From positions 124,001 to 188,000 of the forward strand of contig NZ_CANMFS010000002.1 in NCBI RefSeq assembly GCF_947497275.1: a stretch of 64,000 bases of DNA, read 5' to 3'. Below, piece after piece: positions 17,244-26,729 of this stretch (position 1 is its first letter; each line of letters opens with the position of its first letter). This DNA is from an uncultured Sulfitobacter sp. GTDB lineage: Bacteria; Pseudomonadota; Alphaproteobacteria; Rhodobacterales; Rhodobacteraceae. Below the pieces are notes generated by a model, which was given only the letters and a program-made list of their open reading frames with translations, had not been told where the DNA came from and did not search any database. A program made the position numbers and the translations under genes.

Positions 17244-18470
17244 TTGGCCCTCGCCCCTGACACGTTCCGCATGAGCCGTACCGAATTCGTGGCGCTCATA
17301 GCAATGATGTTTGCATCTATCGCGTTCTCCATAGACGCGATGCTGCCTGCCCTGCCGGACATCGCACTTGAACTTTCGCCCGATGCGCCCGAAAAGGTAC
17401 CGCTTATCCTAAGCACCTTTCTGCTTGGCATGGGCATCGGGACGTTTTTTACCGGTCCTTTGTCGGACGCGTTCGGTCGCAAACCGGTCATCTTCGCCGG
17501 TGCCGTCCTATATATCCTCGCGGCAGCCGTCGCGTGGATCAGTCTTTCGCTAGAAGTGATGCTGGCGGCACGCTTGGTGCAAGGATTGGGGGCCGCCGGC
17601 CCGAGGATCGTGGCCATGGCAGTGATCCGGGATCGTTTTTCGGGGCGCCAAATGGCAAAGATCGCGTCGATCGTCATGGTGATCTTTACGCTGGTGCCGG
17701 CGGTAGCCCCCATATTGGGTGTCGTAATCATCGCACAGACCGGCTGGCGCGGCATCTTCGTGGCATTCATGGTATTTGCCATTACGTTCACGACATGGAT
17801 GGCGGTGCGATTGCCCGAAACCCTTCCGGTACAGAACCGCCGCCCCCTGCGGTTGCGGCTCATGGGCGGTGCGATGTCGGAAATGATGATGCATCCGGTC
17901 GTCCGCCTTTCAATCTTCGTCCAGACTTTGACGATGTCGATGCTGTTCCTGACGTTGATGCTGGTGCAGCCGATCTATGATCTGGTGTATGCGCGGGGCG
18001 ACGAGTTTCCCTACTGGTTCTTCGTGATTGCGTTGATTGCCGGTGTGGCCAATCTGCTCAACGCGCTGCTTGTGGTGCGGTTCGGGATGGTCCGGCTCGT
18101 GGGGTTTGCCTTGGGCGCGCAAATTGTATTGTCGGGGCTGTTCGGCCTCTTTGATCTGGGTGAGGGCGCGAACGGGTTCATGTTCTTCCTGATCTGGCAG
18201 ACCTGCATTTTCTTTCAGGCCGGTCTGACCCTCGGCAATCTCAACGCCGTCGCAATGGAGCCGATGGGCCATATTGCCGGCATGGCGGCGTCTGTAGTAG
18301 GCGCAGTGGCCACCGTCGGCGCGGCGATGATATCCGCAGGGGTCGGCACGCTGATCGGCAGTGACGTGCGCGGCCTCTTCCTTGCTGCACTCGTGCTGGC
18401 ACTCGGTGGCTTCATCGGCACGCTGATGATGGCGCGGGCGGCCCGCCGCATGGAGGCCGCCACAGCTTAG
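17244..18470 (+). CDS. Bcr/CflA-family drug resistance MFS transporter
   Basis: A 12-segment major facilitator exporter of 408 residues. It shows MFS motif A in GPLSDAFGRKPVIFAGAVLY and the Bcr-typical RLVQGLGAAGPRIVAMAVIR plus the RDRFSG turn. Substrates of this family are drugs or metabolites such as bicyclomycin or cysteine; none can be assigned here. The start is a TTG at 17244 with GGAG 5 bases upstream, and an ATG ten codons in (MSRTEFVALIAMMF) is the alternative. The stop codon overlaps that of mfd on the other strand (TTAG at 18467-18470), so the two genes leave no room for a terminator between them. Confidence 0.9.
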   Translation: MALAPDTFRMSRTEFVALIAMMFASIAFSIDAMLPALPDIALELSPDAPEKVPLILSTFLLGMGIGTFFTGPLSDAFGRKPVIFAGAVLYILAAAVAWISLSLEVMLAARLVQGLGAAGPRIVAMAVIRDRFSGRQMAKIASIVMVIFTLVPAVAPILGVVIIAQTGWRGIFVAFMVFAITFTTWMAVRLPETLPVQNRRPLRLRLMGGAMSEMMMHPVVRLSIFVQTLTMSMLFLTLMLVQPIYDLVYARGDEFPYWFFVIALIAGVANLLNALLVVRFGMVRLVGFALGAQIVLSGLFGLFDLGEGANGFMFFLIWQTCIFFQAGLTLGNLNAVAMEPMGHIAGMAASVVGAVATVGAAMISAGVGTLIGSDVRGLFLAALVLALGGFIGTLMMARAARRMEAATA

Positions 18471-21400
18471 GCTTTCGCTTTCCGGGCGGCCTTTTCCTTG
18501 GCGATCACCTGTTCCGCAAGGTCGCGCGCAATGGCGAAAGCGCCCTTGATCTTGTCCGCATCCGTTTTCCAATCGCGGCGCACGACGATCTTGTTGTCCT
18601 TGACCTTGGCCAACCCGCGCTGGTCCTCGATGAACTTGACCAGCCCTTCGGGCGAGGCGAATTTGTCGTTGTGGAACTGGATCGTGGCGCCTTTTGGTCC
18701 GGCGTCCAGCTTGGCTATGCCAGCGCGCTTGCACATCGCCTTGATCCGGATCACCAGCATCAAGGTGTTCACCTCGCGCGGCAGGGTTCCGAAACGGTCG
18801 ATCAACTCGGCGGCAAACCCTTCAAGCTCGACCTTGGTGGTCAGCTCGGACAGGCGACGATAAAGGCCCAGACGGACATCCAGATCCGGTACGAAATCTT
18901 CGGGGATCAGCACCGGCACGCCCAGGTTGATCTGCGGCGCCCATTGGCCATCGTCATCGACCACCCCTTCCAATTCCCCGGACCTGATTTTGGCGATCGC
19001 TTCTTCCAGCATGGACTGGTACAATTCAAAACCGACATCGCGCATCTGTCCGGACTGCTCTTCGCCCAGCAGATTGCCCGCGCCGCGAATATCGAGATCC
19101 TGACTGGCCAGCGTAAATCCCGCCCCCAGTGTGTCGAGACTTCCCAGAACGCGCAGACGTTTTTCGGCAAGCGGCGTCAGCCGGGCGCGCGGTTTTGTGG
19201 TCAGATAAGCGTAGGCGCGGGTTTTCGACCGGCCCACACGGCCCCGGATCTGGTAGAGTTGCGCAAGGCCGAACATGTCGGCCCGGTGTACGATCATCGT
19301 ATTGGCCGTCGGGATATCAAGACCGGATTCAACAATCGTGGTCGCCAGCAAGATATCGAATTTGCCGTCGTAAAAGGCGTTCATGCGGTCGTCCAGCTCG
19401 CCCGCCGCCATCTGCCCATTCGCCACGACATAGCTCAATTCCGGCAACTGGTCCTTCAGAAAGGCTTCGATCTCTGGCAGGTCGCTGATACGCGGCACGA
19501 CATAAAAAGACTGACCGCCGCGATAATGTTCTCGCAGCAGTGCCTCGCGGATGGTGATCGCGTCGAATTCAGAGATATAGGTCCGGATCGCCAGCCGGTC
19601 GACCGGCGGCGTGCCGATAATCGACAGATCGCGCACCCCGGTCAAAGACAGCTGCAAGGTGCGCGGGATCGGTGTCGCGGTGAGGGTCAGGACGTGTATG
19701 TCCGTCCGCATCGCCTTGAGACGTTCCTTGTGGCTGACCCCGAAATGCTGCTCTTCGTCGATCACCAGCAGGCCAAGGTTCTTGAACTTGATGGACTTCG
19801 CGAGCAATGCGTGGGTGCCGATAACAATATCCACAGTGCCCTTGGTGATCCCGTCCCGCGTCAGGTTGGCGTCTTTCTGTGATACGAACCGGCTTAGCTG
19901 ACGCACCTCGATAGGAAAGCCGCGAAAGCGTTCGGCAAAGCTCTTGTAGTGCTGTCTTGCGAGCAATGTCGTAGGCGCGATCACCGCGACCTGCACGCCC
20001 GACATTGCCGCGACGAACGCCGCGCGCATTGCGACTTCTGTTTTGCCGAAACCGACGTCGCCACAGATCAGTCGGTCCATCGGGTTTCCGGACGTCAGAT
20101 CGTCGATCACGTCGCCGATGGCGCGCAATTGGTCATCCGTTTCCTGATAGGGAAAGCGGGCGGAAAACGCGTCCCACATACCCGGCGGCGGCTCCAGCAC
20201 CGGCGCGCGGCGCAGCGCACGTTCCGCCGCGATCCGGATCAGCCTGTCCGCCATTTCGCGGATGCGCTCCTTGAGCTTGGCTTTCTTCGACTGCCAAGCT
20301 CCGCCGCCCAACTTGTCGAGCAACCCTTCCTCGTGGCCGTATTTGCTCAGCAGTTCGATGTTCTCGACCGGTAGATACAGCTTTGCCGCCTCGGCGTATT
20401 CGAGAACCAGACATTCATGCGCGGCACCAAGGGCCGTGACCACCTCCATACCACGATACCGCCCGATACCGTGGTCCACATGCACCACCAGATCACCTGG
20501 AGTCAGGCTTTGAACTTCGCTGAGGAAATTCTCGGCCCGTCGCTTGCGTTTGGGTCTCCGGATCAACCGGTCGCCAAGGACGTCCTGTTCTGAGATCACG
20601 GTAAGATCCGGCGTCTCGAAACCGTGCTCCAATCCCCAGACGGCCATGTGGAGGCCGCGCCTGCCGATGCGGGTGGCGTTGGGTATCGGGATCGCCTCGG
20701 CCAGTCCTTCGTCCTCAATCAGACCTGTCAACCGCTCACGGGCGCCTTTGGAATAGCTTGCTATGACAACCGGACCGACTTCAAGTTTTCGTTTAACGTG
20801 ATCTGCCAATGCACCGAAAAGGCTCAGTGATTCCTGCTGTCTCTCCGGTGAAAAGTTGCGCCCGATGCGGCCCTGCGCGTCCAGAACGCTTGGTCCGGTC
20901 GGTTGCGGCAGCGCGCGCAGGTCGATCACACGCCTGCCCTCGATGGCGTCCTCCCACGCGGTGTCGTCAAGGTACAGGCCCCGCGCCGGGGCCGGTTTGT
21001 ACACGCTGTCCATTTTCGACCGGTTCGACATCGCGATCTTGCGCGTCTCGTATTGGTCGGCCACGCTATCCCACCGCGCCAGCCGCATCGGGGTCAGCGC
21101 ATCGTCCAGCATGATCGTTCCATCGGGCAGATAATCGAATATGGTTTCGAGATTTGCGTGAAAGAATGCCAGCCAGTGCTCGGCGCCCTGATGCTTGCGA
21201 CCCGCGCTGATCGCCTCGTACAGCGGATCGTCCGTACCTGCGGCACCGAATTCGATACGGTAGTTCTGGCGAAACCGTGTGATCGCCGCGTCTTCAAGGA
21301 TCACTTCGCTGACCGGGGCAAGCTCGATCACCTCAAGTTTTTCGGTGGTGCGCTGGGTCGCAGGATCAAACCGCCGCGCACCATCCAGAACATCGCCGAA

Positions 21401-21931
21401 CAGATCAAGCCGTACCGGCCCCAGATCGCCGGGCGGGTAGATGTCGATGATGCCGCCGCGCACGGCGTAGTCACCCGGCTCCATAACCGTGGGGCTTTGC
21501 GAGAACCCCATCCGCACGAGGAACGCGCGCAGCCCCTTTTCGTCGATCCGGTCACCGACCCGCGCGCTGAACGCTGCGTCGCGCAGGGTCCCGCGCGCCG
21601 GAATGCGCTGTGTGGCCGCACCCATCGTTGTCAGCAGCACGAACCGCTTCGGCATTGTATGGACAAGCGCCGCGAGCGTCGCCATCCGCTGCGCCGAGAT
21701 ATCGGCGTTTGGCGACACCCGGTCATAGGGCAGGCAATCCCAGCTGGGGAAAACGACGACGGGCATGTCGGGCGCGAAGAACCGCAACGCCACACGCATC
21801 GCCTCCATCCGCTTGTCGTCGCGGGCGACATGCAGCACGGGACCGGCAGATTTTTCGATCTCCGCCAGCAGCAGCTTGGCATCAAACCCCTCAGGGGCGC
21901 CGGACATCACGATATGAGAGGACTGTTTCAT
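18467..21931 (-). CDS. mfd: Transcription-repair coupling factor Mfd
   Basis: An ATP-dependent translocase that removes RNA polymerase stalled at DNA lesions and recruits the UvrABC repair machinery. The 1154-residue protein has an N-terminal UvrB-homology module, an RNA polymerase interaction domain around 478-545 (LTPGDLVVHVDHGIGRYRG), Walker A GDVGFGKT (about 624-631), the DEEQ box (725-728), and helicase motifs such as TATPIPRTLQLS and QIRGRVGRS. A C-terminal TRCF domain completes it. The ATG at 21931 (MKQSSHIVMSGAPEG) is preferred over an upstream in-frame start at 22009 that would run through the stop region of the neighbouring membrane protein gene. Confidence 0.97.
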   Translation of the reverse strand: MKQSSHIVMSGAPEGFDAKLLLAEIEKSAGPVLHVARDDKRMEAMRVALRFFAPDMPVVVFPSWDCLPYDRVSPNADISAQRMATLAALVHTMPKRFVLLTTMGAATQRIPARGTLRDAAFSARVGDRIDEKGLRAFLVRMGFSQSPTVMEPGDYAVRGGIIDIYPPGDLGPVRLDLFGDVLDGARRFDPATQRTTEKLEVIELAPVSEVILEDAAITRFRQNYRIEFGAAGTDDPLYEAISAGRKHQGAEHWLAFFHANLETIFDYLPDGTIMLDDALTPMRLARWDSVADQYETRKIAMSNRSKMDSVYKPAPARGLYLDDTAWEDAIEGRRVIDLRALPQPTGPSVLDAQGRIGRNFSPERQQESLSLFGALADHVKRKLEVGPVVIASYSKGARERLTGLIEDEGLAEAIPIPNATRIGRRGLHMAVWGLEHGFETPDLTVISEQDVLGDRLIRRPKRKRRAENFLSEVQSLTPGDLVVHVDHGIGRYRGMEVVTALGAAHECLVLEYAEAAKLYLPVENIELLSKYGHEEGLLDKLGGGAWQSKKAKLKERIREMADRLIRIAAERALRRAPVLEPPPGMWDAFSARFPYQETDDQLRAIGDVIDDLTSGNPMDRLICGDVGFGKTEVAMRAAFVAAMSGVQVAVIAPTTLLARQHYKSFAERFRGFPIEVRQLSRFVSQKDANLTRDGITKGTVDIVIGTHALLAKSIKFKNLGLLVIDEEQHFGVSHKERLKAMRTDIHVLTLTATPIPRTLQLSLTGVRDLSIIGTPPVDRLAIRTYISEFDAITIREALLREHYRGGQSFYVVPRISDLPEIEAFLKDQLPELSYVVANGQMAAGELDDRMNAFYDGKFDILLATTIVESGLDIPTANTMIVHRADMFGLAQLYQIRGRVGRSKTRAYAYLTTKPRARLTPLAEKRLRVLGSLDTLGAGFTLASQDLDIRGAGNLLGEEQSGQMRDVGFELYQSMLEEAIAKIRSGELEGVVDDDGQWAPQINLGVPVLIPEDFVPDLDVRLGLYRRLSELTTKVELEGFAAELIDRFGTLPREVNTLMLVIRIKAMCKRAGIAKLDAGPKGATIQFHNDKFASPEGLVKFIEDQRGLAKVKDNKIVVRRDWKTDADKIKGAFAIARDLAEQVIAKEKAARKAKA

Positions 21932-21963
21932 GCCCGCGTCATGTGGCGCGCCGCCGTCCTGTG

Positions 21964-22491
21964 TCAACCGCCTAACGGTCCGACGCTGAGGTTCTGGTAC
22001 ATTCCCCACAGGGCTGTCACGAAAATCGCCACCATGCCGATGATCTGCGTATAGAGTCTGTGCCGTGTCAGACGTTTGCGCAACAGCTCGCCCTTTGCGT
22101 CCTCTTCCTGAATGAGGCGCGCGGTCGAAATGCTGAGCAGGCCAACCAGTGACAGCGGTATCGCCAGCAGGACCAGCGCCTGCGAGAACTCATTGCCGTA
22201 CCAGAACCCGAGCAAAATCAGCATCGTCAGGAAAAAACACGCGAACCCCGAAATCCACAGGCCCGACATCTGGGCGATGAACAGAATGCGGTTGGTGTTG
22301 ATCCGCACCAGATCTTCGAGATCGGTCTCGGACTGGCCGCCGTGGCGGCGGGCGCGCAGCACCATGTCAAAGGGCACGCCGAGCACATAGTGGCTGGTCG
22401 TGGACCAGACGACCGCGAGAACGATCCAGAACCAAAGGTTCGAGAACGAGCGCATGTCGATGATTTCGAAAAGAGTCTGATACCAGTCCAA
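21964..22491 (-). CDS. Small multi-spanning membrane protein (annotated in relatives as SufBCD component)
   Basis: A 175-residue protein with about four hydrophobic segments: FSNLWFWIVLAVVWSTTS near 15-32, ILFIAQMSGLWISGFACFFL near 69-88, a segment around 90-120, and YTQIIGMVAIFVTALWGMYQ near 147-166. The opening MDWYQTLFEIIDMRSFSNLW is well conserved among roseobacters. I recall relatives labelled component of SufBCD complex, but nothing in the sequence shows an iron-sulfur role and no suf genes are nearby. It lies just upstream of mfd on the same strand, with 32 bases between, and is divergent from hemB. Confidence 0.7.
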   Translation of the reverse strand: MDWYQTLFEIIDMRSFSNLWFWIVLAVVWSTTSHYVLGVPFDMVLRARRHGGQSETDLEDLVRINTNRILFIAQMSGLWISGFACFFLTMLILLGFWYGNEFSQALVLLAIPLSLVGLLSISTARLIQEEDAKGELLRKRLTRHRLYTQIIGMVAIFVTALWGMYQNLSVGPLGG

Positions 22492-22610
22492 AGCGATACT
22501 CTTGATCCTGTTTGGCGTGTCATAGCGGGACGCCGCGGTAATTCCTACCCTTGAGACGTGTGAAAATACATGGCACCAGTCGACAGCACCCCGAGTGAGG
22601 ATTTTTTGCC

Positions 22611-23609
22611 ATGAACCCGATCCAGGCCCCCTTTCCCGCCACCCGTCTGCGCCGCGTTCGCCAAAATGCCGGCGTCCGCGCTCTGGTGCGCGAAAACGAG
22701 CTCTCGGCCGGTGATCTTATCTGGCCGGTTTTCGTGCGCGGGGGTGACGGAATTGTCGAGGAGATACCGTCGATGCCCGGTGTGATGCGCCGGTCTGTCG
22801 ACAGGATCGTGGAAGCCGCGCAGGAGGCCGCCGATCTGGGGATCGGCGCAATCTGCCTGTTTCCCTACACCGGCATCGAAGAGCGCACGGAGGATTGCGC
22901 GGGCGCGTGGGACCCCGACAACCACACAAACCGTGCGATCCGCGCGATCAAGGCGGCGGTGCCGGACATGGTCGTCATGACAGATGTGGCGCTCGATACC
23001 TACAACATCAACGGACATGACGGGTTTGTCGTCGATGGCGAGATCGTCAACGATACAACGGTCGCGGCATTGGTTCAAATGGCGCTGGAGCAGGCGCGCG
23101 CAGGCGCTGACATCATCGGTCCGTCGGACATGATGGACGGGCGCATCGGGGCGATCCGCGCCGGGTTGGAGGCGCAAGGCCACCGCAACGTGATGATCCT
23201 CAGCTATGCCGCGAAATACGCAAGCGCGTTCTACGGCCCCTTCCGCGATGCCGTGGGTGCGTCCAGCGCGCTTACCGGCGACAAGAAAACGTATCAGATG
23301 GACCCCGCCAACAGCGACGAGGCGCTGCGGCTCGTCGCGCGCGATCTGGCCGAGGGCGCGGATATGGTGATGGTCAAGCCGGGGCTCCCTTATCTCGACA
23401 TTTGCCGCAGGGTCAAAGACACGTTCGGCGCGCCGACCTTCGCCTATCAGGTGTCGGGCGAATACAGCATGATCAAGGCGGCAGCGGCTACGGGCATGAT
23501 CGACGAGCAGCGGGTGATGATGGAAAGCCTGATGGCGTTCAAACGCGCGGGGTGCAGTGGGATCCTGACCTATTTCGCCCCCGCCGCCGCACGTCTACTG
23601 CGCGGCTGA
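22611..23609 (+). CDS. hemB: Delta-aminolevulinic acid dehydratase (porphobilinogen synthase)
   Basis: Condenses two molecules of 5-aminolevulinate to porphobilinogen, the second step of tetrapyrrole synthesis. The 332-residue TIM barrel carries both active-site lysines: K202 in SYAAKYASAFYGPFR and K256 in MVMVKPGLPYLD. The metal-site segment reads DVALDTYNINGHDG, without the cysteine triad of zinc-dependent enzymes, so it belongs to the magnesium-type class common in alphaproteobacteria. The ATG follows a GAGGA site. It is divergent from the membrane protein gene and convergent with the secreted protein gene, with 3 bases between stops. Confidence 0.97.
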   Translation: MNPIQAPFPATRLRRVRQNAGVRALVRENELSAGDLIWPVFVRGGDGIVEEIPSMPGVMRRSVDRIVEAAQEAADLGIGAICLFPYTGIEERTEDCAGAWDPDNHTNRAIRAIKAAVPDMVVMTDVALDTYNINGHDGFVVDGEIVNDTTVAALVQMALEQARAGADIIGPSDMMDGRIGAIRAGLEAQGHRNVMILSYAAKYASAFYGPFRDAVGASSALTGDKKTYQMDPANSDEALRLVARDLAEGADMVMVKPGLPYLDICRRVKDTFGAPTFAYQVSGEYSMIKAAAATGMIDEQRVMMESLMAFKRAGCSGILTYFAPAAARLLRG

Positions 23610-23612
23610 CGT

Positions 23613-24746
23613 TCAGTCATTGGCAAGCGCGTCGAGATAGTCGCAAGTATCCATACAGGATTTGCGCCGAATGATCCGCGTCGAGGATAGATCGTGCAGG
23701 AAATAACCTGCGCAGGCACCTCCGACCCCAGTGGCAATACTGACAGCACCGGGAAGCGCCAGGCCGTCCGACAGCAATGTCGCGAAAAAGGCGGTGCCTG
23801 TCCCGGTCGCGCCGCAGAGCTTGCCAACATCAAAGGTCCAATCCTCTATATCTTGCTGGGCACACAGATCACACTTTTCGTAGCAGGCGGGCAAGCCGCC
23901 TGACGCATATTCGCTCACCAAGCCCAGGTTCGTGCAATTTGATCCGCCCGGCGGCCCGCTTGCGGCGGTCGGCGGGCGCGCAGCGATCGTCCGGTTCAAC
24001 CGTCGCAGAGACATCGCGCGTGGCGCGCTCAGAACGGGTGCAAACCGGGCGCGTATCGCGGTCGCCTTGGTCTCGGGCGTTGCGGTCGCAGTCAGAACGC
24101 CCACCGCAAAGCTCTGTCTTTCGACATCGGTACAAATACTTTCAAGCGACATGATCTCGCACAGACGATCGGGGTCAGCCAGCGATCCGCCCACGGCCTG
24201 ACCGGACATGCCAGATGATCCCGTGCTCTTAGGAGAGCCGGTCCCGTTCTGCTCATCCCAGGCGTGGAACGCCTCCGGAATGTCGTCCACACCCTCGGCC
24301 ACGATCTCGTTCAAGACGTTCTGCCCGGGCCACCAGTCATAATCGTCGGTGTAAGGGGCGGTAAAGGCCAGCTCCAACCCCTCGGACAGATAGATCCCAT
24401 AAGGCGATATCGCCTCGGCGTAACCTTCGGGCAGGTAGACCACCGAATTGGGGCCGTGGTGTTCGATCAGTGTATTCCCAAGATAAAGCTGAAACGCACC
24501 GTCGCCCGATGGATCGAAGTCGGCGATATAGGTGTAGTCTATGCCGTTCAGCCCGCCGGCCTTGGGAAAGATGTGTACAACCAGTTGCGGGTGATCGACG
24601 CCCTCACCCTGATAGACATCGGCACATGCAATCGTACCACATTTAAGGAAATCAAAGGGATAAACCTCTGCCAGTGCCGGCGATCCAGCGATGGCCAGAC
24701 CCCAGGCGAATGGCAAAAGTGACGCGACAGTTTTTGTGTATGACAT
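23613..24746 (-). CDS. Cysteine-rich secreted protein of unknown function
   Basis: An exported protein of 377 residues with no family that I recognise. A signal peptide (MSYTKTVASLLPFAWGLAIA, cleavage near ALA-EV at about residue 27) leads a domain rich in aromatic and acidic residues. A flexible Gly/Ser segment (GTGSPKSTGSSGMSGQAVGG) follows, then an Arg-rich linker. The C-terminal part has cysteine clusters (ACYEKCDLC and SCMDTCDY) and a hydrophobic, glycine-rich stretch (TAFFATLLSDGLALPGAVSI and onward) that could insert in a membrane. Twelve cysteines remain in the mature protein, suggesting disulfides. GGAGC precedes the ATG. Confidence 0.65.
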   Translation of the reverse strand: MSYTKTVASLLPFAWGLAIAGSPALAEVYPFDFLKCGTIACADVYQGEGVDHPQLVVHIFPKAGGLNGIDYTYIADFDPSGDGAFQLYLGNTLIEHHGPNSVVYLPEGYAEAISPYGIYLSEGLELAFTAPYTDDYDWWPGQNVLNEIVAEGVDDIPEAFHAWDEQNGTGSPKSTGSSGMSGQAVGGSLADPDRLCEIMSLESICTDVERQSFAVGVLTATATPETKATAIRARFAPVLSAPRAMSLRRLNRTIAARPPTAASGPPGGSNCTNLGLVSEYASGGLPACYEKCDLCAQQDIEDWTFDVGKLCGATGTGTAFFATLLSDGLALPGAVSIATGVGGACAGYFLHDLSSTRIIRRKSCMDTCDYLDALAND

Positions 24747-25124
24747 AGTGAAGCTCCGGGAATTAATGATCCAACGGCGGTCTTCTTGCGTGTGTCATTG
24801 TACATAAAAACCCGGTTCTAGAACAGCCGTGCTGATCCCGACCGTTCTGTGCGGACCGTTCAGGGTCGCCTACCGGTGAATTTTGAAGCGCGGTTTGGTG
24901 TGCACCGACAACTGGAGTCCATGCAGAGTCGGGCAACCTCAGAGCGGCTATGTCGCTGTCCGAAATGCCAAAACGCTGTGCGCGAAGCGCGCACCGGTCG
25001 GCTTCCGGGCATTTTTTCGCGCACGGTGCCAAATTCCATGACACCCCGCGACTTTCCGCCTATAGTTGCGGGCAAGCCGGACAATACCGGCGCGAGATGC
25101 AGTGCAACAAGACAGGCAAATCAC
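24747..25124. other. Divergent intergenic region with a short palindrome
   Basis: A 378-base region between the divergent secreted-protein and SYLF-lipoprotein genes. It must hold both promoters, but no clear -35/-10 pair was found. A perfect 10-bp palindrome GTTCTAGAAC lies at 24815-24824. It is not a normal alphaproteobacterial LexA box, and its role is unknown. An open frame continues upstream of the lipoprotein start through this region, but it lacks coding character. Confidence 0.4.
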
Positions 25125-25691
25125 ATGGACAAATCTTCTCTTTCGCGCCGCGCTTTTGCGTTCGGTGCGTTGGCTGGCACCGGCGTTCTGGCGGCATGCG
25201 GCAATGGCGTCGGCAGCAGCGGCGCGAACATGATCGACGCGCGCGTGAATGCGACGCTGAACGAAATGTACCGGCTTTATCCCAACACCCAAACGCTGGC
25301 CGCGAAATCGAACGGAATGCTGGTGATGCCACTGGTGACCGAGGCGGGCCTTGGTGTCGGCGGAGCATACGGACGGGGCGCTCTGCGCGTCAACGATGTA
25401 TCGGTCGATTATTATTCGGTGACCAAGGCGAGCGGCGGCTTGCAAATCGGCGCGCAGCAATACGCGCATGTCCTGTTTTTCATGACTGACGATGCGCTGA
25501 TGAACTTTCGCCGCTCGCCGGGCTGGGCCGCGGGGGCGGATCTGGAATACGTGATTTCGGACAAGGGCGATAGCGTAAATGCGGAAACCACCACCGCGCT
25601 CGCGCCTGTTCTGGCGGCAGTGTTCGGCCGTGCCGGTCTGCGTCTTGGTGCGACGCTGGAAGGCACCAAATATTCCCGCATCATTCCTTGA
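25125..25691 (+). CDS. SYLF/Ysc84-domain lipoprotein
   Basis: A lipid-binding SYLF (Ysc84) domain protein of 188 residues anchored as a lipoprotein. The N-terminus MDKSSLSRRAFAFGALAGTG has a twin-arginine-like SRRAFAF, and a lipobox LAAC follows at about residues 22-25. The domain shows YRLYPNTQTLAAKSNGMLVM, GGAYGRGALRVND and a C-terminal TLEGTKYSRI, where the last residues are usually conserved. In bacteria these proteins are stress-related and their role is unsettled. The ATG at 25125 is fixed by the signal sequence and an AGG upstream. Confidence 0.85.
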   Translation: MDKSSLSRRAFAFGALAGTGVLAACGNGVGSSGANMIDARVNATLNEMYRLYPNTQTLAAKSNGMLVMPLVTEAGLGVGGAYGRGALRVNDVSVDYYSVTKASGGLQIGAQQYAHVLFFMTDDALMNFRRSPGWAAGADLEYVISDKGDSVNAETTTALAPVLAAVFGRAGLRLGATLEGTKYSRIIP

Positions 25692-25707
25692 TAGGTTGAA
25701 TTAAGAA

Positions 25708-25739
25708 ATATCCGCGCAAACAAATAGTTGCGCGGATAT
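25708..25739. terminator. Bidirectional rho-independent terminator
   Basis: A perfect 12-bp stem (ATATCCGCGCAA paired with TTGCGCGGATAT) with an 8-base loop lies 16 bases after the lipoprotein stop and 22 bases before the stop of the convergent dehydrogenase gene. A-rich and T-rich flanks on the two sides fit termination of both transcripts. Confidence 0.8.
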
Positions 25740-25761
25740 ATTCATGTACTGAATGAACGTT

Positions 25762-26634
25762 TCAACCCATCTTGCGCAGGCGCTGGATCAGGCTCGATGT
25801 GTCCCACCGACCGCCGCCCAGCTTTTGCACGTCCTTGTAGAATTGATCCACAAGCGCCGTGATCGGCAGGCTCGCGCCCGTCTCGTCCGCTGTATCCAGG
25901 CAAATGCCCAGATCCTTGCGCATCCAGTCCACGGCAAATCCATGTTCGAACTCATCATCGAGCATTGTCTCGTAGCGGTTCACCATCTGCCAGCTACCGG
26001 CGGCGCCTTGGCTGATAACCTCGACCACCGCGCGCCCGTCCAATCCCGCCTTCTCTGCAAAGTGCAGCGCCTCGGACAACCCCTGTACGAGGCCCGCGAT
26101 GGCGATTTGGTTGCACATCTTGGTCATCTGGCCCGCACCGCTGTCGCCGATCCGGCGACAGATCTTCGAATAGACCTCCATCACCGGCAGCGCCCGGTCG
26201 AACGCGCCCCGGTCACCGCCGCACATGATCGACAGCTGGCCCTTCTCGGCTCCCGCCTGTCCACCGGAAATCGGCGCATCGACAAAGCTGACTTGCGCGT
26301 CATCGGCGGCGGCATGCAACTCGCGCGTCACGGCGGCCGAAACAGTGGTATGATCGACGAAAATGCTTCCCGACGACATGCCGCCGAACGCGCCGTCTTC
26401 ACCCAGACAGACGGACCGAAGGTCATCATCGTTACCAACACAAGCCATGACAAAATCAGCGCCTTCGGCAGCTTTTCGCGGCGTCGCCGCACGGGAACCG
26501 CCATAAGTTTGCACCCAATCTTCTGCCTTCGTCGCGGTGCGGTTGTATACGGTCACATCGTGGCCTGCCTTTTGCAGATGGCCCGCCATCGGCGCCCCCA
26601 TTACGCCCAGACCCAAAAACGCCAGCTTTGCCAT
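25762..26634 (-). CDS. NAD(P)-dependent beta-hydroxyacid dehydrogenase (3-hydroxyisobutyrate dehydrogenase family)
   Basis: A 290-residue oxidoreductase acting on beta-hydroxyacids such as 3-hydroxyisobutyrate, tartronate semialdehyde or related compounds. The Rossmann motif FLGLGVMGAPMAGHL opens the protein. The substrate-binding segment FVDAPISGGQAGAEKGQLSI lies near residue 117, and the catalytic lysine is in GAGQMTKMCNQ near residue 170. The substrate cannot be fixed from sequence. An AAGGAAAAG site precedes the ATG. It is transcribed alone, divergent from the penicillin acylase relative and ending at a strong shared terminator. Confidence 0.88.
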   Translation of the reverse strand: MAKLAFLGLGVMGAPMAGHLQKAGHDVTVYNRTATKAEDWVQTYGGSRAATPRKAAEGADFVMACVGNDDDLRSVCLGEDGAFGGMSSGSIFVDHTTVSAAVTRELHAAADDAQVSFVDAPISGGQAGAEKGQLSIMCGGDRGAFDRALPVMEVYSKICRRIGDSGAGQMTKMCNQIAIAGLVQGLSEALHFAEKAGLDGRAVVEVISQGAAGSWQMVNRYETMLDDEFEHGFAVDWMRKDLGICLDTADETGASLPITALVDQFYKDVQKLGGGRWDTSSLIQRLRKMG

Positions 26635-26729
26635 TTGCTTTTCCTTGCTTTGATGTTGCGCTACTGCTCAACCATACCTAACACCGTGGCCTGCGGGGTC
26701 AATTCCGGTGCCCCGCTCGAGAGGTTCTG

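Noticed and set aside
24815-24824. GTTCTAGAAC palindrome as a LexA (SOS) box
   Set aside because: Alphaproteobacterial LexA sites are direct repeats of the GTTC-N7-GTTC type; this site has no second half at the right distance, and the flanking genes are not SOS genes.
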